Positions 39,548 through 49,249 are shown, counted from the stretch's first letter. The stretch: DNA of 64,000 nt from Candidatus Amarobacter glycogenicus (GCA_016719395.1 JADJZF010000001.1:248001-312000), one strand, 5' to 3'. Numbers and translations are program-made. Notes: a model not told the origin generated them from the sequence alone.

Positions 39548-40345
39548 ATGGCCCGAAGCCAGGACGGTAAACGCGAAGTGCTCCTCGCGCTCGACATCGG
39601 CAACACCAGCATCCACATTGGCCTCTGGGACGGCGACACCATCGCCAACACGTGGCGCATCGGCGTCGAACAGGAGAAGCTGCCGGACGAGTACGGCGTT
39701 CTCCTCATGAACTTGCTCGACACCGGTGGAATAGCCGCCAGCCAGATCGGCGCCTGCATCATCGGGTGTGACGTACCGCCGCTGATCCCGACGTTTGAGC
39801 AGGTCTGCCGGAAGTACTTCAAGATCGAGCCGATGGTCGTCGGGCACGGGCTCCGGACCGGCGTCCGCATCCTCTACGACAACCCCAAGCAGCTCGGCGC
39901 CGACCGCATCATCGATGCGGTCGCGGCAATCAAGCTCTACGGAGCGCCGGTGATTGTCGTCGACTTCGGCACGGCCACGGTCTTCGATGCGGTGAACGAA
40001 CACGGCGACTACCTTGGCGGGGCAATAGCTCCCGGAATCGGCATCGCGAGCGAGGCCCTGTTCAGCCGGGCGGCCATGCTCTACCGCGTTCAACTCGAAC
40101 GTCCCCCTGTTGCCATCGGCAAGAACACGATCCACGCCATGCAGTCGGGCATCCTCTTTGGCTACGTCGGGCTGGTGGAAGGACTTGTGCGGAGGTTCAA
40201 GGCGGAACTCACGGGAAACCCGAAAGTCATCGCGACCGGTGGCCTGGCGAACACCATCGCCCAGGAAACCGATTGCATCGACGTCATCAACGGCGACCTG
40301 ACACTCACCGGGCTCAGGCTCATCTACGAGATGAATGCCGAGTAA
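39548..40345 (+). CDS. coaX: Type III pantothenate kinase
   Basis: 265 residues. ASKHA fold kinase of coenzyme A synthesis: ALDIGNTSIHIGLWDG is the phosphate-binding P-loop-like motif, GADRIIDAVAA and VVDFGTATVFDAV contain the catalytic aspartates. It phosphorylates pantothenate without feedback inhibition by CoA. Its stop overlaps the coaBC start, so the next two CoA steps are encoded in the same transcript. Confidence 0.95.
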   Translation: MARSQDGKREVLLALDIGNTSIHIGLWDGDTIANTWRIGVEQEKLPDEYGVLLMNLLDTGGIAASQIGACIIGCDVPPLIPTFEQVCRKYFKIEPMVVGHGLRTGVRILYDNPKQLGADRIIDAVAAIKLYGAPVIVVDFGTATVFDAVNEHGDYLGGAIAPGIGIASEALFSRAAMLYRVQLERPPVAIGKNTIHAMQSGILFGYVGLVEGLVRRFKAELTGNPKVIATGGLANTIAQETDCIDVINGDLTLTGLRLIYEMNAE

Positions 40346-41355
40346 ATCGATGGAAACACCAAGCCCGCTCCCTCTTTCCGGAAAGCACGTGGCACTCGGC
40401 GTCACGGGGTCCATCTCGGCGTTCAAGGCGGCGGACCTCGCGAGCAAGCTCCGTCAGGCGGGCGCTACCGTCGAAGTGGTGATGACTCCCGCGGCTACGC
40501 AATTCGTGACCCCGCTGACGTTCCAGTCGCTCACGGGGCGCCCGGTAGTCGTCGATATGTTCGCGGCAGCGGAGGCTGAAGCGCATGTCGAAGTCGCCCG
40601 GCGGGCGGATGTGTTCGTCATCGCGCCCGCGACCGCGGGCTGCCTCGCCAGGCTGGCCCACGGGATGACCTCGGACATGGTGACGCTGACGGCGCTGGCG
40701 ACCACGGCTCCGATCCTCACGGCTCCGGCGATGGACAACCAGATGTGGGAGCATCCCGCGACGCAGGAGAACGTGACTACCCTCCGCAACCGTGGCGTGG
40801 AATTCGTCGGTCCCATGGAAGGGCGGCTTGCGAGTGGGCGAAGCGGGCTCGGGCGCCTCGCCGAAGTCCCCCAGGTGGTCGGCGCCGTCCGGATGCTCAT
40901 CGGCCAGCGTTCGGGCGACTTGGCCGGCCGGCACATCGTCGTCAGTGCCGGTGGCACACAAGAACCGCTCGATCCGGTCCGCTACGTGGGCAATCGCAGC
41001 ACCGGGAAGATGGGCTTCGCGATCGCCGAAGCAGCTCGCGACCGGGGCGCCCACGTCACCCTGGTCACGGGGCCGGTCGCACTCGAGACTCCCTACGGCA
41101 TCCACCGGGTCGATGTGAACACCGTCGCCGAGATGCTCGTCGCGCTCGAACAGGCAACCGCCGATTCAGATGCGATCATCATGTCGGCGGCTCCGGCGGA
41201 TTACCGCCCGGCGAACCCTTCTGCGCACAAACTGAAGAAGAGCTCGGACGAGGGCGCCCTGGCACGAGGAACTGCCGATGATGACGAAGTACGCGGTGGG
41301 ACTGGCGATCCTCGACAGGGTGGCGACACGGCTTAGCCGAGGCGCTTCTCGCTAA
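40335..41355 (+). CDS. coaBC: Bifunctional phosphopantothenoylcysteine decarboxylase/synthetase, internally deleted
   Basis: The N-terminal FMN-dependent decarboxylase (GVTGSISAFKAADLASKLRQ; active-site PAMDNQMWEHP) and the start of the synthetase (SAGGTQEPLDPVRYVGNRSTG) are intact. After SAHKLKK the frame is meaningless to 41336, while another frame carries HEELPMMTKYAVGLAILDRV, the far C-terminus of CoaBC, to a stop at 41353-41355. Comparing with E. coli Dfp, about 70 codons between KIKK and the terminal ELP are missing. Starts at 40335 or 40350. CoaBC is normally essential, so deletion in the assembly is likelier than a dead gene. Confidence 0.85.
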
Positions 41356-41405
41356 CGCACCGGTTCCCCGTTCCCCGTTGGCCCGTATGATTCGCCTCCA
41401 CTCGG

Positions 41406-42674
41406 ATGGAGGCGCCCTTGGAAACCTGGGAAATCTCAACACTGGCGAACGGGCTTCGGATCGTGACCACGCCGATGCCGTCTACGCAGGCGGTCTCCGT
41501 CAATATCTTCGTCGGCGTGGGATCCCGTTCGGTCAACGGCATCACGCACTTTCTTGAGCACATGGTGTTCAAGGGCACCGAGCGACGCCCGGATGCCATC
41601 CTTATCGCGCAGGAGATCGAGGGCGCCGGTGGGACCCTGAATGCCTACACGAACAAAGAGTTCACCTGCTACTGGAACATCGTCCCCTACGACCGTTTCG
41701 AGACCGCGCTCGATGTGGCAGCCGATATGCTCCTCAATTCGAAGCTGGAACAGTCCGAGATCGAACGCGAATGCCCGGTGGTCCAGCAGGAACTGAAGCG
41801 CAATCACGACAACCCCGGCGCCTGGGCCGGCCGGCTCATCGGCACCGCTGTCTACGGCGAGCAACCCTCGGGCTGGGATGTTGGTGGTCCCGTCGAACTC
41901 ATTCCAACCTGGAGCCGGCCGGACTTCATCGAGCACATCGGCGAGTGGTACAAGCCCTCGAACATCGTGCTCTCGGTGGCGGGCAACGTGACGCATCAGC
42001 AGGTCGTCCAGCTCGCTACTCCGCTCTTTTCGGGGATGCAGGATGGCTCTCTGCCGTCGATCGTCCCCTACGACGGGTCGGTGACAGGGCAGCGTGTCGT
42101 CACCGATTCCCGCGCGATTGACCAGTGCACGATGTACCTCGGGCTCCCGATCTTTGGCCGGGACGACCCGGACCGCTTCGCCATCCGGATCATGAACGAT
42201 GTGCTTGGCGCCGGGATGTCGTCGCGGCTCTTCCGCGAAGTGCGGGAACGGCGCGGCCTCGCGTACTCGATCGGCTCGGGTTACGGCTACCTCGCCGATG
42301 CCGGCGTCTTCACGATTTCGGCCGGCGTGAATCGCGACAAGCTGCGCGAGACCATCAGCGTCTGCCTCGAAGAAACCGAGAAGCTGCTGACGCAGACGGT
42401 GCCCCCGGAAGAGCTTCGCAAAGCGAAGGACCACAACATCGGCCGGTTCCGCCTCTCCCTCGAGACGGCGTTCTCGCTCGGCCAGCGCCACGGCGAGCTG
42501 CTCCTCACGAAAGGCGCAATCGAAAGTGTCGAGCAAGTTGTCAGCCAGATCGAAGCGGTGACCGCGGACGAAGTGACTGCTGTTGCAAAGCGCGTCATCG
42601 TCCGCGAGAAGCTCCACTGCGCGGTGGTAGGGCCCGGCCTGGATGAGGGCGAAATCGAAGCGGCCATGGCATGA
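41406..42674 (+). CDS. M16 family zinc peptidase
   Basis: 422 residues. Inverted zinc motif HFLEH (His48, Glu51, His52), and the second conserved region YSIGSGYGYLADAGVFTISAG; the protein fits the short bacterial processing-peptidase-like M16B type, encoded alone without a second inactive subunit gene. Cytoplasmic, no signal peptide. Its stop overlaps the HIT gene start by 4 bases (ATGA). Confidence 0.93.
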   Translation: MEAPLETWEISTLANGLRIVTTPMPSTQAVSVNIFVGVGSRSVNGITHFLEHMVFKGTERRPDAILIAQEIEGAGGTLNAYTNKEFTCYWNIVPYDRFETALDVAADMLLNSKLEQSEIERECPVVQQELKRNHDNPGAWAGRLIGTAVYGEQPSGWDVGGPVELIPTWSRPDFIEHIGEWYKPSNIVLSVAGNVTHQQVVQLATPLFSGMQDGSLPSIVPYDGSVTGQRVVTDSRAIDQCTMYLGLPIFGRDDPDRFAIRIMNDVLGAGMSSRLFREVRERRGLAYSIGSGYGYLADAGVFTISAGVNRDKLRETISVCLEETEKLLTQTVPPEELRKAKDHNIGRFRLSLETAFSLGQRHGELLLTKGAIESVEQVVSQIEAVTADEVTAVAKRVIVREKLHCAVVGPGLDEGEIEAAMA

Positions 42675-42994
42675 GCGACTGGTACTGCGATGAGCTTCTA
42701 TCCGGCCGGACACCTGTCGAGAAAGTGTTCGAAGACGAAGAGGTTGTCGCGTATTGGCACACCCGTCCGTACTACGCGCACCATGTCGTCGTGACCCCCA
42801 GGCGCCACGTGGACTCGCTGCTGGATTGCGATGCGGGCACGCTCGCGAGCATCTTCGAGGTCGTGCGCGCCGTGGCGGGGCAGCTCGCCGCCGAGCACGG
42901 CGGTGCCCATATCGTCACGAACCTCGGCAAGTACCAGGAATCGAAGCACTTCCACGTACACGTGGGAGCGGACGATGAAGGGGCCACCGCGTAA
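42671..42994 (+). CDS. HIT family nucleotide-binding protein
   Basis: 107 residues. The HIT triad H-x-H-x-H is in HFHVHV, preceded by THPR-like VVVTPRRHVDSLLD. Member of the HinT/Fhit-type nucleotide hydrolases. Translationally coupled to the M16 peptidase gene. Confidence 0.92.
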   Translation: MSDWYCDELLSGRTPVEKVFEDEEVVAYWHTRPYYAHHVVVTPRRHVDSLLDCDAGTLASIFEVVRAVAGQLAAEHGGAHIVTNLGKYQESKHFHVHVGADDEGATA

Positions 42995-43006
42995 TTCGCG
43001 CTGGGC

Positions 43007-43942
43007 TTACGCGAAGCAGCGGAGCGGCTGGTTGCCGTTGTAAATGAGCATCTCGGTGAAGAGTTGCTGGAAGTCGAGCGGCCGGCCCCAGCGCTCCCCG
43101 CGCAGTTCCGAGTACGCCCGGTGCAGGTTCGGGACCAGTCGTTCCTTGTCGTGCAGCGATTCGAACCTGCCCAGGTCCAGGGACTGTGCGAGTTCCAGTG
43201 GGGGAGTCCCCGCCGACATGCCCCGCTTCGCAGTCTCCTGGACGAACTGGAGGTAGTCGCGCACTTCCCGGATGACCGGCGGGCCGCAGACCGGTCCGTG
43301 GCCGGGAACGATCGTCTCCGCTCCGAGCCCCTCAACGACATCGAGCGCTTCGAGCCACCCTCCGACCGACCCGCCGAGGGCGAACGGGGTGCCGCCGTTG
43401 AAAATGACGTCGCCGCTGAAGAGCAGTTTTCGCTCCGGGATCCAGGCGATGATGTCGTTTGTGGTGTGGGCGGGGCCGACGAAGATCAATTCGACCCGGA
43501 GATCGTCTACGTAGACGGAGAGTCTGTCCTCGAACGTGACCGTCGGTGGCGTAACCGGGCAGTCCCCGAACTCGATCATCGGGAAGAGCGCGTGCGCCCG
43601 TGTTCCGCTGGCGATTACTTCTCTCCGGCACAGGTCGCTCGCGATAATCGCCGAGTCCGCGAACATGAAGTTCCCGTGCGTGTGGTCGCCGTGACTGTGC
43701 GTGTTGATGAGCGTCGTGACCGGCTTGGGAGTGACCGTGCGAAGGGCGGCGTGCCAGGCACGGGCCCGCGCTTCCGTCCCGGTCGAGTCGATCGCGGTCG
43801 CGGTGTCTTGCCCGACGATGCACCCCGTGTTGTTGAGGAACCAGCTGCCGTCGAGCTGGATGTAGGCGTAGATGTCTTTGCTAACTTCCTCGACGGCCGG
43901 GGGCGGTATTTCGGCGTGGAGCGGCACGGATGCGGACGACAT
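43007..43942 (-). CDS. MBL-fold metallohydrolase
   Basis: 311 residues from ATG 43942 (a TTG at 43975 is in frame). The metallo-beta-lactamase zinc motif HSHGDHTHGN (H-x-H-x-D-H) and downstream ligands GPAHTTNDI, DVIFNGG and PGHGPV are all present, with a domain C-terminal extension of 80 residues. Substrate unknown; the motif set suits hydrolases such as lactonases or quorum-quenching-like enzymes as well as others. Confidence 0.9.
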   Translation of the reverse strand: MSSASVPLHAEIPPPAVEEVSKDIYAYIQLDGSWFLNNTGCIVGQDTATAIDSTGTEARARAWHAALRTVTPKPVTTLINTHSHGDHTHGNFMFADSAIIASDLCRREVIASGTRAHALFPMIEFGDCPVTPPTVTFEDRLSVYVDDLRVELIFVGPAHTTNDIIAWIPERKLLFSGDVIFNGGTPFALGGSVGGWLEALDVVEGLGAETIVPGHGPVCGPPVIREVRDYLQFVQETAKRGMSAGTPPLELAQSLDLGRFESLHDKERLVPNLHRAYSELRGERWGRPLDFQQLFTEMLIYNGNQPLRCFA

Positions 43943-44026
43943 TGCGGAACCTCCAGGGGTGACCGGCGCATTCAACCACGCAGCCGCCGCCGATCCAAGC
44001 GCCGCAAGCGTGCCTTCCAGCCGTAC

Positions 44027-44552
44027 TCAGGAGAGGGCGGCGGCGATCGCCTGGAGTTGGCGCATGTGGTCCAGGTCGTGGACGCGCATGAAGAGGAACC
44101 ACTCTCGCCAACTGAACTCTCCGAACCACGAATGGGTCATCTTCACGTCGAGGTGTTCATCGCCCTTCGCCTGCAGCACGCGTTCGTAAAGGGGCTCACG
44201 TATCGCCAGGTAGGCTTCCCAGTAGGCTGCTGGAGGTCCCCAGGCCCGTCCGTGTTTTGCCGCTGATGACGTCCGCCGCGCGTTCCGGGAGCCGCCCGCC
44301 TTCGATGATCCCGGCAATTGAGCGTGCGCCGTGCTCGCTCATTTCAAGCACGTGCGTCCATACCTCTGCGGCGGACCACTCGCCTTCGGCTGGCCGCGCG
44401 TCGAACTGGTTGCCCGGGACGGATTCTCCCGCCGCTTTCAATGCCGCCGAGTCTGTCCGGACCTTCTCCACGAGTTCCGGAATGGTCAGTTTCGCGGCCT
44501 GGCCGATGAGGTAAGCGCGGATGCGTTCGGATTCTGCTGCCGGCATTGTCAT
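44027..44552 (-). CDS. DinB family protein, frameshifted
   Basis: ATG 44552 (or 44546) starts an N-terminal DinB helix pair with WSAAEVWTHVLEMSEHGA carrying a candidate metal histidine. In the given frame the sequence decays after VISGKTRTG and stops at 44196, but the adjacent frame continues GRAWGPPAAYWEAYLAIREP and FMRVHDLDHMRQLQAIAAAL to the stop at 44027, giving the second and third histidines. One extra base in the TTTT at 44255-44258 explains it. Repaired length about 175. Confidence 0.75.
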
Positions 44553-44629
44553 GGGGTGCCTCCTGGTCGAGTGCAGCCTAGTCGCGTGAGTAGCACGATA
44601 CAACCCTTGGGCACCATCGGCCCAGCGCG

Positions 44630-45316
44630 TTACTCCGGTGGCATGGCCACGCCGGCATCCGGCTCGCGGCGCCTTCCCGGACGGTAGAGGAACGCCAACC
44701 AGAGCACTCCAGCCAGGATGAGGACCACCCCGATGACCATGCCCGCGATTGCGAATCCACGCAGGTAGGGGAATCGGACCCCGAAGCGCACATCGACGTC
44801 CACGCCCGGCCTGCCGTCCGCGTTCATGATCACGGCCCGCCACTCCCCGGAGGCGACGGTCCACGTGATCTCCTGGCGGCCAGGGCCGCTCGATGAGACG
44901 GCGAACAGGCCGGCCTCGGGGATGGCCAGCGGGCGGGTCCCGCCAACCGCAACGCCATCGAAGTCGAAAGGTTCGAACTCAAGGCCGTTCACGATTTCGT
45001 GGCTTCCGCGGACGACGAGGGCCTGCACGGCTTCAGCGGAGCCGACGGCCACGAGGACCTCGCCTCCGTCGGTCCGTTCGGCCGCGATCCGGATGCGCAC
45101 GCTGCCGCCGGGGCTGCTCTCTTCGACTTCGTCCTGGCTGACTTCCTCGAACTCGGCAGTTCCAGTGACAAACGCGGCGGTACTGGTGCTCATGGCGCCG
45201 CTGCCACTGATGTAGCCTTCCCCATCGAGGGCGCGGTACGTGACGAGGGAGGGGACCGCGCAGGCGCCTCCGCCGAGGATGAACAGGACCGCCACGATGC
45301 TCAAGAAGATGCGCAC
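44630..45316 (-). CDS. Two-TM membrane protein of unknown function
   Basis: 228 residues. N-terminal hydrophobic segment (residues 3-20, FLSIVAVLFILGGGAC could also be a lipoprotein-like signal), a beta-rich extracytoplasmic domain of about 160 residues rich in Val/Glu/Gly, and a C-terminal TM (AIAGMVIGVVLILAGVLWLA) followed by a basic tail. No known domain recognised. Stand-alone between the DinB and MscS genes on the same strand. Confidence 0.7.
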   Translation of the reverse strand: MRIFLSIVAVLFILGGGACAVPSLVTYRALDGEGYISGSGAMSTSTAAFVTGTAEFEEVSQDEVEESSPGGSVRIRIAAERTDGGEVLVAVGSAEAVQALVVRGSHEIVNGLEFEPFDFDGVAVGGTRPLAIPEAGLFAVSSSGPGRQEITWTVASGEWRAVIMNADGRPGVDVDVRFGVRFPYLRGFAIAGMVIGVVLILAGVLWLAFLYRPGRRREPDAGVAMPPE

Positions 45317-45367
45317 GACGTGGACATTGTGTCCCTGGAGCGCGCAACGCGCCCCTCTCGCCGCCGG

Positions 45368-46624
45368 TTAGCCTTCCTGGCTGTCCCCCTTATTGAACCC
45401 TGCCGCGGCGGTGTCTGGTTCGAACCCGTGGGTCAGTGAGGAGTGAGCCGCCTGGCCTGCCCGGCCGGGCTCGGAGAGGCTCTCGATGGCGCGAGCCAGG
45501 CGTTCGCGCGGGATGGTTGTTGCCGGTTTCGCGCCGCCGAGCCAGCCATCGAGCTGGACGGTCGAGGCAGGAGTGGCAAGCCGCAATCCCAGGGAATCCG
45601 CGAGGCGGAGGATATCGAGGTTGAGAATGTGCTTCGCCCGGAGTTCGGTGCCCCAGTCGGGCGCGGCGAAGAAGCAGTAGAGCAGGATCTCGATGGTGGA
45701 TTCGCCAATCCGCTCGAACTCGCAGAAGAAGTAATCCTGGCGGACACGTTCGTTGGCATGGAGCAACGCCCTCACGCCTTCGCAGAACGCCTGGACCTGG
45801 TCCGGAGTGCTCGAAAGCGGGAGCCGCAGCGTGGTGTCGTACCGCCGGAAGGCGCGGACGCCCATGTTGTCAACGACGTGGTCGGTCAACTGCCCGTTCG
45901 GGACGGTGATGAGGGAGTCCTTGAAGGTGCGCACCCGCATCGAGCGGAACCCGACTTTTTCAACGGTGCCCTCCACATCACCGACGACGATCCAATCGCC
46001 GACCTGGAAGGGCCGGTCGGCCAGGACGGTGATACCCCCGAGCAGGTTCTTGATCGTGTCCTGTGCGGCCAGCGCGACGGCGAGGCCGCCAATTCCCAGC
46101 CCGGCGATGAGTGCGCCAACATCGACGTCCAGGTTTGAAAGCACAAAGAGCGCGCCCACGAGCACGACGAAGACGTTGGCTGTCTGGCGGACGAGGGGGA
46201 TGAGCTGGTCATCGAGGCGCGTCTCGGTCAGCGCTGCCTTGTCGAGCAGGTAGTTCCCCACGATCGCGATTCCACGAAGCAGGAGCAGCCCCGCGCAGAC
46301 CGCGCCAAGCACCCGTGCGGCGACGTTGACCGTGTCCTCCAGGTCGGCGTCAAGGTCGAGGAAGCGAACACCGGTGAGGATGGCGACGGCGATGAACGTC
46401 CCGAAGACAACCCCGTCGAGGCGGCGGCGTTCTTTTCGCCAGAAGGCGCGCCGTTCGGGGGAATTGTGAGTCCGGATGAAGAAGGTGCTGAGCGCCAGGT
46501 AAATGATCTGGGCGGCAAGTGCGGCTCCGACGATGATCGCCAGTCCACCGTATTGGCGGGCGGTCAGGTCCAGCGCGCTATTGTCGAACCAGAGGAAGGA
46601 GGGCACGCGCGAAAGCGTACTCAC
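45368..46624 (-). CDS. MscS family mechanosensitive ion channel
   Basis: About 418 residues from GTG 46624 (GTG 46606 is the alternative; the open frame continues upstream without similarity). Several TM segments, then the MscS pore-lining TM3 (LIAGLGIGGLAVALAAQDTIKN, a glycine/alanine-rich helix), the beta-domain GGITVLADRPFQVGDWI, and a C-terminal cytoplasmic domain. It should release osmolytes under hypoosmotic stress. Confidence 0.88.
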   Translation of the reverse strand: MSTLSRVPSFLWFDNSALDLTARQYGGLAIIVGAALAAQIIYLALSTFFIRTHNSPERRAFWRKERRRLDGVVFGTFIAVAILTGVRFLDLDADLEDTVNVAARVLGAVCAGLLLLRGIAIVGNYLLDKAALTETRLDDQLIPLVRQTANVFVVLVGALFVLSNLDVDVGALIAGLGIGGLAVALAAQDTIKNLLGGITVLADRPFQVGDWIVVGDVEGTVEKVGFRSMRVRTFKDSLITVPNGQLTDHVVDNMGVRAFRRYDTTLRLPLSSTPDQVQAFCEGVRALLHANERVRQDYFFCEFERIGESTIEILLYCFFAAPDWGTELRAKHILNLDILRLADSLGLRLATPASTVQLDGWLGGAKPATTIPRERLARAIESLSEPGRAGQAAHSSLTHGFEPDTAAAGFNKGDSQEG

Positions 46625-46683
46625 CGGCAGAGAAACAAAGAAGCGAGGCGATGCAGGCGGCGAGGGAGGAACCCTGGCAAGCG

Positions 46684-47586
46684 CTAAGGCTTGCAGGTCC
46701 AGGCGTGCCACGGGTCGCCGAAGGCGCGTTCGTGTTCGATGTAGGCGACGTACGCGGCCTTGAGGTTGACGACCGGGTCGGCCCACATAGCGCGGTCGAG
46801 CCCCGCTACGTCGAACCAGAAGGGCAAGAGCTGCATGAGTCCGAGGGCGCCGAGGTACTGCGCGTGCGTGTGGTAGCGGCTCTCGCACCAGGCCACGCGT
46901 TCGAGCTGGGGGATGATCGCCGCCGGCCAACCCGCGGCGAGGGCGGCACTGCGGATCTCCTCGGCAGTGAGGTAGCGGTCGGGGAGAGTGGGAAGGTTCG
47001 CTGCGACGGTGGCGACCGGTGCTGGAGGCGCCGGAGCCGGAGCCGGTAGCTCCACCGCGGCCGGGGCAACCGGTGCGGCTTCCTGCACCGAAGCTGCGGC
47101 GGTATCGGCGGCAGCGGGTTCGGCGAGCAGGGCAGCTTCTTCGTCTCTTGTCGACGCCGCAGCCGTCTCTGTCGAATTCGCCGCGGGCTGCTGCGCGAAG
47201 CTGCCGGCCGGAACTTCGACCAGCTTGCTCGCCGCGGATGGGACAGGGAGGGTTTCAGCGTGGGCGCGTTCAGAGAGGAGTCCGAATGCGCCGAGGTCCG
47301 GCGCGGCAACCGTCGGCGTGCCACCAGACAGCAGGTGGGCCGCCAGGAAGAACGAGATCGAGAGCATCACAATCTCGGCGACGCGGATGAAGGCGCCGCT
47401 CTGTTGCCGGGGGGCTGACTCATTCCAGCGAGGCGAGTACTGGTCGCTCATGGCCGGCGCGAAGGCGCTGAGCATGACGGGCTCGTCGACGGGCCGGGCG
47501 ACGGGCAAGCGTAGCCAGCGGCTGGCTACCAGGATGATGGCGAACACGTAGTCCAACCAGCCTGCCAGCCAGCTCGTGACGCGCAT
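46684..47586 (-). CDS. Membrane-anchored lytic transglycosylase (SLT-like)
   Basis: 300 residues from ATG 47586 (GTG 47613 in frame). Two hydrophobic segments near residues 6-20 and 73-90, a long Ala/Pro/Glu-rich spacer, then a C-terminal SLT/lysozyme-like domain: RVAWCESRYHTHAQYLGALGL with the catalytic glutamate in CES, and LMQLLPFWF. It cleaves peptidoglycan glycan strands outside the membrane. Preceded by a strongly structured leader (47657-47776) that could be a riboswitch. Confidence 0.83.
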   Translation of the reverse strand: MRVTSWLAGWLDYVFAIILVASRWLRLPVARPVDEPVMLSAFAPAMSDQYSPRWNESAPRQQSGAFIRVAEIVMLSISFFLAAHLLSGGTPTVAAPDLGAFGLLSERAHAETLPVPSAASKLVEVPAGSFAQQPAANSTETAAASTRDEEAALLAEPAAADTAAASVQEAAPVAPAAVELPAPAPAPPAPVATVAANLPTLPDRYLTAEEIRSAALAAGWPAAIIPQLERVAWCESRYHTHAQYLGALGLMQLLPFWFDVAGLDRAMWADPVVNLKAAYVAYIEHERAFGDPWHAWTCKP

Positions 47587-47656
47587 TGGCTCCTCGGGGA
47601 GCCGAGCGGTCACGCGGGGGTTTCCTCGCGTGAGGTACTACTCATAAGTTCTTTTT

Positions 47657-47776
47657 GGCGCAGCCATGCACGCAGAACGGCCTAGGCCGGACATGGTTGC
47701 GCCGGTTCACCCCGCCAAGAGGTGGCCGTTAGGGTGCCATATCAATCCACCCGGAGCAATCAACCCCACGCTTGGC
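47657..47776 (-). ncRNA. Structured leader upstream of lytic transglycosylase, possible riboswitch
   Basis: On the minus strand, GCCAAG (47771-47776) pairs with CTTGGC (47714-47719) around an inner GGGTG...CACCC stem; next comes GGGGTGAACC, then a 12-base stem GGCGCAACCATG...CATGGCTGCGCC (47692-47703 with 47657-47668, one mismatch) enclosing a GGCCTAGGCC palindrome. No T-run follows, so it is not a plain terminator. GGGGTGAA recalls c-di-AMP (ydaO/yuaA) riboswitches, which control wall hydrolases, but the rest of that consensus was not confirmed. Confidence 0.35.
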
Positions 47777-47875
47777 GACTGCAAAGAAATACCCCGACTT
47801 CCCCTTCGTCATACCCCGATTGCCTGAGCGTGGAACCCGTTAAGATGGTCACTCATCTCCCCTGCAGGATACGAA

Positions 47876-49249
47876 ATGCAACTCCACGACACCCTCAGCA
47901 ACACCCGGAGCGAGCTCCTCCCCGCGCTCGCCGAAGACGGCGTGGTGCGGATGTACGTCTGTGGAGTCACTCCCTATTCCGAGAGCCACGTCGGTCATGC
48001 GCTCCACGCCATTGTCTTCGACGTCCTTCGGCGCTACCTGGATTGGCGTGGCATCCCGGTCCGCCATGTCCAGAACTTCACTGACATCGACGACAAGCTG
48101 ATCGACCGGGCAAACCGCCTGGGCGTGCCGATGGCCGAGCTCGCCGCACAGAACATCGAGGACTACTTCCGCCAGCTCCGGGCAATGAACGTCCAGCCCG
48201 CGCACGTTTACCCGCGGGTGACCGAAGTCGTTCCGCAGATCATCGAGTTCATCCAGGGTCTCATCTCCAAGGACTTCGCCTACGAATCCGGCGGCGACGT
48301 GTACTACCGCGTGCGCAAGTTCGGGGCTGCTGCCTACGGCGCACTCTCCAGGCGCGACATCGACGACCTCCTCTCGGGCGCGCGCATCGACCCAACGGAG
48401 CTGAAATCGGACCCGCTCGACTTTGCCCTGTGGAAGACGGCCAAGCCCGGTGAACCGAGCTGGGAGAGCCCGTGGGGCCACGGTCGCCCGGGCTGGCACA
48501 TCGAATGCTCGGCGATGGCTCTCCATGCCCTGGGCGAACAGATCGACATCCACGGTGGCGGGGCCGACCTCATCTTTCCCCACCACACCAACGAGATCGC
48601 CCAGACCGAGGCGTACACGGAAAAGCCTCCGTTCGCCCGTATCTGGATGCACAACGCCCTTCTCCAGCTCAGCGGCGACAAGATGTCGAAGTCAGTGGGC
48701 AACCTGGTGACGATCGCGGAGGCCCTCGAGAGTTTCGGCGGCGACGCACTCCGGATGTTCGTCATCACCAGTCACTACCGCAGCCCGTCGAGCTACACCG
48801 ACGAGGCCATGGATGCAGCGAAAGCGGGCGTCGAACGCCTCCGCAACGCGGCTTTTCGCACCGGCGCCGCGGGCGGAGAGGTCCTCGACCCCGGCGCCAC
48901 CCGTTCGACGTTCATTGAAGCGATGGAAGACGACCTGAACACGCCCCGCGCGCTTGCTGCGCTGTTCGACCTGACGCGCGACATCAACCGGGCGACCGAT
49001 GCGGGCGGAAACACCGCGGATGCCCGCGCCACCTTGCGGGAGCTCTGCGACGTCCTCGGGCTTTCGCTCCAGGCGACTTCCAGCTCCACTCAACAGGCGG
49101 CGCCCTTCATCGACCTTCTTGTCACGCTTCGCACCGAACTGCGAGCGGCGAAGCAGTGGCAACTCGCCGACCGTGTCCGCGACGGGCTCCTGGAACTCGG
49201 TGTTGAAGTGAAAGACGGCCCGGAAGGGACCGTCTGGCAGGCGAAATAA
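47876..49249 (+). CDS. cysS: Cysteinyl-tRNA synthetase
   Basis: 457 residues. Class Ia synthetase: zinc cysteine C29 in YVCGVTPYSESHVGHA (HIGH-type VGHA), WHIECSAMAL with the next zinc ligand, and KMSKSVGN loop. Start ATG 47876. No T-box sequence in the upstream region. The upstream stretch contains TTGCCT and TTAAGAT, a plausible promoter. Confidence 0.97.
   Translation: MQLHDTLSNTRSELLPALAEDGVVRMYVCGVTPYSESHVGHALHAIVFDVLRRYLDWRGIPVRHVQNFTDIDDKLIDRANRLGVPMAELAAQNIEDYFRQLRAMNVQPAHVYPRVTEVVPQIIEFIQGLISKDFAYESGGDVYYRVRKFGAAAYGALSRRDIDDLLSGARIDPTELKSDPLDFALWKTAKPGEPSWESPWGHGRPGWHIECSAMALHALGEQIDIHGGGADLIFPHHTNEIAQTEAYTEKPPFARIWMHNALLQLSGDKMSKSVGNLVTIAEALESFGGDALRMFVITSHYRSPSSYTDEAMDAAKAGVERLRNAAFRTGAAGGEVLDPGATRSTFIEAMEDDLNTPRALAALFDLTRDINRATDAGGNTADARATLRELCDVLGLSLQATSSSTQQAAPFIDLLVTLRTELRAAKQWQLADRVRDGLLELGVEVKDGPEGTVWQAK

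Noticed and set aside
47640..47875. T-box in front of cysS
   Set aside because: The T-box core sequence is absent on the plus strand.
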